Assembly (NCBI RefSeq): GCF_014851395.1
Contig: NW_024044459.1
Location: forward strand, 3,880,112-3,944,111
Source: Micropterus salmoides
Lineage: Eukaryota > Chordata > Actinopteri > Centrarchiformes > Centrarchidae
Direction: 5' to 3'
Length of the DNA stretch: 64,000 nucleotides
This document shows, in pieces, positions 25,601-31,600 of this stretch (within the stretch, counting starts at the first letter, position 1; each line of letters opens with the position of its first letter). A program made the translations under genes and the position numbers. The notes under the pieces are model-generated. The model made no database searches. It had not been told where the DNA came from and saw only the letters and a program-made list of their open reading frames with translations.

Positions 25601-28600
25601 ATCTTATAATGGATGTATAATGACTTTGACTTTTCAGAGATACAGTATTGGATATATTGACCAAACACAGCACACACAGTACAATTCTGATATATATTTA
25701 TTTTCAGCAAAACCAATTGTGGAAAGTATGAAGTACAGAACTGTACAGTACAAAAAACAAAAAAACCTAATTATTTCTTCTTGCCTGGCTGTATCTGGCC
25801 ATAGCACTTTGTCCACATCACAGTCTATGTCCTCTGTTGCAAGACAGTGAGGGAAGTATCGTCTTGATTGGCAAATCCACCCTTGCACAGATGCTGCATC
25901 CACTTGATCGCTCACATCCTCCATAGCTTGAAAGAGGGGCATCAAGATATAGGGCTGGAGGTCATAAACCTTCCACCACCATGCCAAAAAAAACTCCTCA
26001 ATAGGGTTAAGGAAGGGAGAGTATGGTGGGAGGTATTGGAGTATATATAGTTGATGCTGATGAAACCAGTTTTGGACCAGAGCAGATCGGTGGAAAGATA
26101 CATTGTCCCAGATAATAATGTATCTCATCTGCTCTGCATCCATTTGGTTTTCAACTGTGATGATGTAGTGTAGTCTGTCTGAAAATGTGAGTATGCGGGC
26201 CATGTTGTAAGGACCAAATGTGGCATGGCGGTGGAGGACCCCATTCTGGGAGATGGCAGCACACATGGTGATGTTACCACCACGCTGGCCTGGCACATTG
26301 AGAATAGCTCTATGCCCAATGATGTTTCTCCCCCTTCTTCTAACTTTAGTCAGGTTAAATCCAGCTTCATGAAGATAAATTCATGCTGGATTACAGCAGC
26401 TTCCATTTGTAAAACTCTCTGAAAGATAGACAACATTGTGTTGTTCATTGTCAGCCTACTATACATTTACGTGAAAAAGGGTTATTTGTGCAGTGTGCAT
26501 TACAGTACATACCTCCACATATTCATGCCGCAGGTCTTTTACTCTCTCCAAATTTTGTTCAAATGGGACTATGTTGAGTTGTTTCATCTGTTTTTTAAGG
26601 ATTCGCCCCCCACCTGATGAACATTATTGTAACACTGTGTTGTCATTGAGGATGTTTGGTTGAATTTCTGTGGGGCGTGTTGCATTATTGGCCAAAACCA
26701 TGTTAATGATAGCTCTCTCTTGTTCTTCAGAGAATATTCGGCCCCTTCCACTTTGATGTGGTCGACCCTCAATCCTGTAGACCAAGAAATATACAAATAA
26801 ATACAGAGTACTGATGTACTGGATATTGTAAGCTATATACTGTATTTACTGATTATACTGTAATGTACTGTAGACACTAATGTACTTCACCTGTTCTCTT
26901 GTCAAAATGTCCGAATTACTGTTGCAACAGTATATATATATATATGTTGCTCTATTATCATTTGATAAATTTGGTCTTCGTCTTCTTTGTCCATGTCCTC
27001 TTGGTCTCCCTCTCTGTACCCCTTTTCCTCCACGTGCACCCCCTCTCATCCTCTCTCTTACTGGAACATTACCTTCCATTTTTGTTGATAACAGGTAAAC
27101 TCACCTGCTGCCTTTTTATAGTGCTTGCACATGATTGGTGAGTTTAGAGTTGTGCACCTGATGGCAACGTTTGATCAATTGGTTCACAGGTGTGGCATTT
27201 TAGACGAGACATTGTGTGAGATTTTTGTGTCTAATGTAGCCTGTGTGTGTTTTGCAATCACTGTGTCTAGTGTTTTGCAAAAGGTGTGAGGCTGAGAACG
27301 TGCTTATAGTTGTACAGATCTGGGCTTTAGTTTTGAGTGTAAGGTTTCACTGACCATGTGTTATATAACATTTTAGTGTGTAAGCAATTGTAATTGTAAC
27401 TGTAATTTACATGAATTGAGTTTATTTTGAAAGGGACTCTGTACAGCTGCTTCATTCAATGCAGAGAGACTCTGATGTTTTGGAACATTGTGGCCCCTAT
27501 GTGGTCCTATAGTTCTGAGTGCGATGCCGTTATTTGCAATGCCCATATTTAGAATGTGGGTCAACAGTCGACCTGTTCCACCAGATACTGGTTTTCTTAC
27601 AATTCTGTAAAAGCATTTGATTGATAAAGTAGTAAAAGATCCTTGTCTTTACAGTGCATATTACTGAACCAGTAGTTACTTACCGCTTCTAATTTCAAAA
27701 ATAACCAGATGATACCTGCAACAGTATAGCGACTCAGATTTGGTGGAATCCACTGCCCAGCCTCTCTCATGCTCCTCCCATGGTTGACAACATGGTCAAT
27801 CACAGTGGCTCTGATTTCATTAGTTATGTTCCTGACTCCCCTCCCTCTTCCTCTTCCTGGTCCTCTCCTTCTCCCCCATCCTACTTGATCTTGCCCTCTC
27901 CTCCTCTTACTTCTTCACCTCCTTGTTCTCTTCCTCATCCTCCTCTTCTTTCTTCCCTTTCTCGTCCATGCCCTCATTTTCCTCCTTTAATTCTTACCCC
28001 TCTAATGCATCCATTGTTAGCCAAACCAAATGTTTACCTATGGCCCATTTATGCATAGTGCTCATGCTCTGATAGAAAAGTGAACTAATAATCTAAATGT
28101 GAAATGCCAATTGGCAAAACACTGTAGCAAAACAGAGGAATGTTTACAGTTTTTATAGAATTGGGTTATTGAATTGCAAACTGAGTGTAAAGCAGCAAGT
28201 TGTGTCTACAGTTTTGAAAAAAGTGTGTTATAAAATTGCACACCGAGTTTAAAGCAGAGAACGTGCATTCAGTTGTCAAGTGTTAATGGTTCAAGAAATA
28301 GCGCTTCAAGACTGACTGTTAGTGTTTAAGCATCCAGAAAAAACTGTGAGGTGTTTGGGCTACTACTGCTGCAGTGGACTGTTTATGGTTGGCGAAGGGA
28401 ACACACTTTTATAGTATTTTTCTTTAAAAATAAGATAAATACTGTACATCACAGCACATACATGAGGTCAGCAAACTGCAATATTAGAGAAAAGACTCAC
28501 AAAATTGCAATTCTGGTGAATATTTTCACTGTAATAGTAAACCAAGTGACATGGAGACATTGATTTGGATTCACTTGAGCTAAGAGTTGAGTATCAGAAT

Positions 28601-31600
28601 CCAACTGAAACCTGTGCTAAAAGGGAGTAGAAAACCACACATATCGAGAGAAATGAGGTATTTAGCAATACATGGTTCTCTCTTTATTGGTAAAGGGAAA
28701 AGCAGAGTTTGACTAAGATGGAAAAGTGGAGTACTAAACGTACTTGTTGAAGATTGTCTACAAAAGCTGTATGAATGCAGTTAATTCTTCTCCACTTTCC
28801 ACCTTTCACATGTGCTTTGTAATGTGTCTCTTATCTTCCATAGGGCTTGTATATCTTCTTAGTGTATGCTGTGTACAACAGTGAGGTAAGAAGGCATGCA
28901 GTCCATTGTCAGTGTTGCTGTCTGTCACCACTGCGGCAGAATATCAGAATGTATCTTTGTATGGTATGCGGGGCTGCCAGCCTTTTGGACAAACCAGTGG
29001 GTGTAAACGCTGCTTCTCATTTAGGTGAGGAATGCCATAAAGAGGATCAAAGAAAAGAGGAAGGCCTTATCTTTCACGGTGAGTGCGTAACAAGCACACA
29101 ACAGTGATCCATCAGTAAAGGCTGGAAAATAAATTCCCTCTATACCAATGTTTGTTTTACTGCAACTCTGACTTTGCTTTTATGTGGGCATTTTTGGTAT
29201 AGCTGTAATGTCCACATATTGTACTTTAGGATAAAATCATCACTTTGCTGCACTTCTGATTGAGTTGAGATGTATTTCAGAACTGTTCCCAGCCAACCAG
29301 CTTCCTACCTTCCCAGAGGGCCCCAATTACCTCCTGGGGGCGTAGTCCACCTACTGCCTCCAGCCCTGAGACCAGTGAGACCTCTGGACCCCCCAGCTCC
29401 ACTTCAACATCATTGGTCATCAAGAACGGTAGGCTGCATAACCTGAGGCTGTGTGTGTACTCTGTGTGACATGGTCTTAACTAAAGTATTACTTATAAGG
29501 CTAGGGGAGATATTTTGTAAGGTAATGTATGATAAATAATTCCTGTTTAGATGTGCAAAATCTGTAGGTGGAAATGGAAATGTATATAAATACTGATTTA
29601 TTACCAAACTGTCAGGAAACTGCCTAAAATATAAAGTCTGAGAAAAGCAGGTGTAAAATCTCAGGCTGTTATATCACACACACACAGAGGGAGAGTCAAA
29701 GTCAAGTTAGTTGTATTCAGTTCGGGCAGAGCCAGCTGATAACAACAGGTACAGTTAGCAACACCTAGCGGTTACCGTAGTGCTAGCAACAAGTAAAGCT
29801 ATCTGTCCATCAGTAAATCACAGAGAGCTGAGGCAGAGCAGTGAGAGGACATCAGAGGGAAAACCAGAAAATGTTTAACTTTCCATAACCGTAAAAGCAC
29901 TTTCTGAAAGACATACTGAACAACCTCCAGCTCTAGCTCAGCTGGTGTTGTGTTGGACAGTGGGTCCGAGAGCGGTATTTTCAGTGTGCGGGGCCATCTA
30001 CTGCACTGAAGGGCTGGAGGAGGTCCTATGCTACACACATCTCTCCATTACGTCAAGAAGGGAGCCAAATTCAAACTACGTGTTTGCACACGTTTACTGC
30101 AAGACTGAGAAGGAGAAAAGAGAGAGGATGGGTTTTTTTTCCATAATATGGGAGTCACCGGGGACACATATTTATGATAAAAAGACATGAAAAAGTGGAT
30201 TTTTCCTAATATGGAACATTTAATGCTAATCAGGAGAACTACAGCTGGCCTCATTTACAATATGTAGTCTCAGTAAATACCTCGCTACATTTGTTGAATC
30301 CGTTTATTTCATCTTTATGTCAATGCAATGGTCAGTGACATGTCCACCACTGCTGTGAATGACACTCTCTCCTGCACCTTCACAGCACTTTGTGACTGAA
30401 ATAAGTAAATGATGAGTGGTGAGAATAGACATCAGATGCCATTTCACTTCATTTCATATTTTGGTTTATCTCATCAGCAGAAATCTGTTCTGCAGAGACA
30501 AAGCTACAAATAAATGACATTCATTGTTTAGATAGAAGGGCAAATAAAGGAGATCTGCATACAGAAAGAACCAAAAGATTTTATATTGAGAATTCTCACA
30601 ATGTTCTTTTGTTGTTCATATTGTTTGCATTTTTGCTCCCCTGTGTGTATTTTATGAAGCTTTCTTTCTGTTGTATTTTGTCTTGCTTTTATAATCTTTG
30701 TCTTACATGTTTTGGCCTCGTGCTTGCTCGTGTTTGGAATTGTTGGGTCTGTGTAAATAATATTTTAAAGAGTACGGTCTAGGCCTGCTCTATATAAAAA
30801 GTGCCCAGTTATCTGTTATGATTTGGCGCTACATTAATAAAACTGAATTGAAGTGAATAAACAAATGTGTTTGTCCTGAAAGTGAAAATGCTAACTTGAA
30901 ATACAAATAGGTGTTTTTGTCTTACAGAGAGCTTCAGAAAGGAGAGCTTTGTGAGTTTCTCTATAAAACCAGCATCAGGAAATCAAGTAAGTAACATTCA
31001 TGCATTCATGAATACACTGTTACATACATACATCATACTGTTGGCATTTAAATATGACTTGGTATTGTTTATGTCTCTTTAATTAAAACAGGTGGTGCAG
31101 CTGATTGGGTTCAAGCCATCAGGTACAACTCTAACTCTTGATCCGGTTTGTTTATAATTTGAGGGTTGGTCTCATTTGAAATTAAGAGATGGTTAACATT
31201 ATTGATCCCACACAAAGAAACTAGACCAAAATATAGACACTTTTGTAGTAAACAAGAAAGGACTAGTGTCACCATTGCTGGGGGTACCTGACAACGGCCA
31301 TATACATGTAAATTAAAACAAATGTGGAATTTAAATCCTTTTAACTTGAAATGGAAAGTAGTTTAAATGTAGTTAAGTTGTTTTAACTTGAAACTGTAAA
31401 CTAGATTAATGCAGAAATATATGCCTGTTAAAGACTAGTTAAAGGAAGTTTTTGGCATTGATTAAGTACAATAATTATTTGTTTTAACTCAAAGTATGAA
31501 GTTGAAAGAAGTTATAAAAAAACATTGTTATGCATTTTCAAGGCAGCAGGTGAACTTGCATTTCCCTGTTAACTACTTGCGAGGACTATAATAAAACACA

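Larger units (their letters stand above)
23960..28350 (-). mobile_element. Nested cluster of IS630/Tc1-type DDE transposons
   Basis: Contains parts of at least three related copies. The N-terminal Arg/Gly-rich plus helix-turn-helix segment appears three times on the minus strand: about 25,045-24,795, 27,080-26,850 and 28,010-27,690. Terminal motifs of the form ttacagttttttccaactgc recur. The pair 24,051-24,078 / 25,402-25,431 is perfectly inverted over about 25 bp, and an outer pair is 23,964-23,992 / 25,538-25,564. Further right-hand ends lie at 27,377-27,404 and about 28,308-28,348. The middle copy appears inserted in the transposase of the rightmost one at about 27,404. A left terminus for the middle copy could not be fixed. 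Confidence 0.75.
19126..28843 (+). other. adgrd2 intron, 9.7 kb
   Basis: Longest adgrd2 intron, splitting TM7. 19,126-23,950 is mostly AT-rich with an A run at 19,384-19,404 and no recognised gene. A high-complexity block at 22,555-22,700 may be regulatory. 23,960-28,350 is the nested DDE-transposon cluster. 28,360-28,840 shows nothing further. Confidence 0.7.

Noticed and set aside
27780..28058. Ser/Pro-rich plus-strand ORF
   Set aside because: Antisense shadow of the Arg/Gly-rich transposase N-terminus of copy C.
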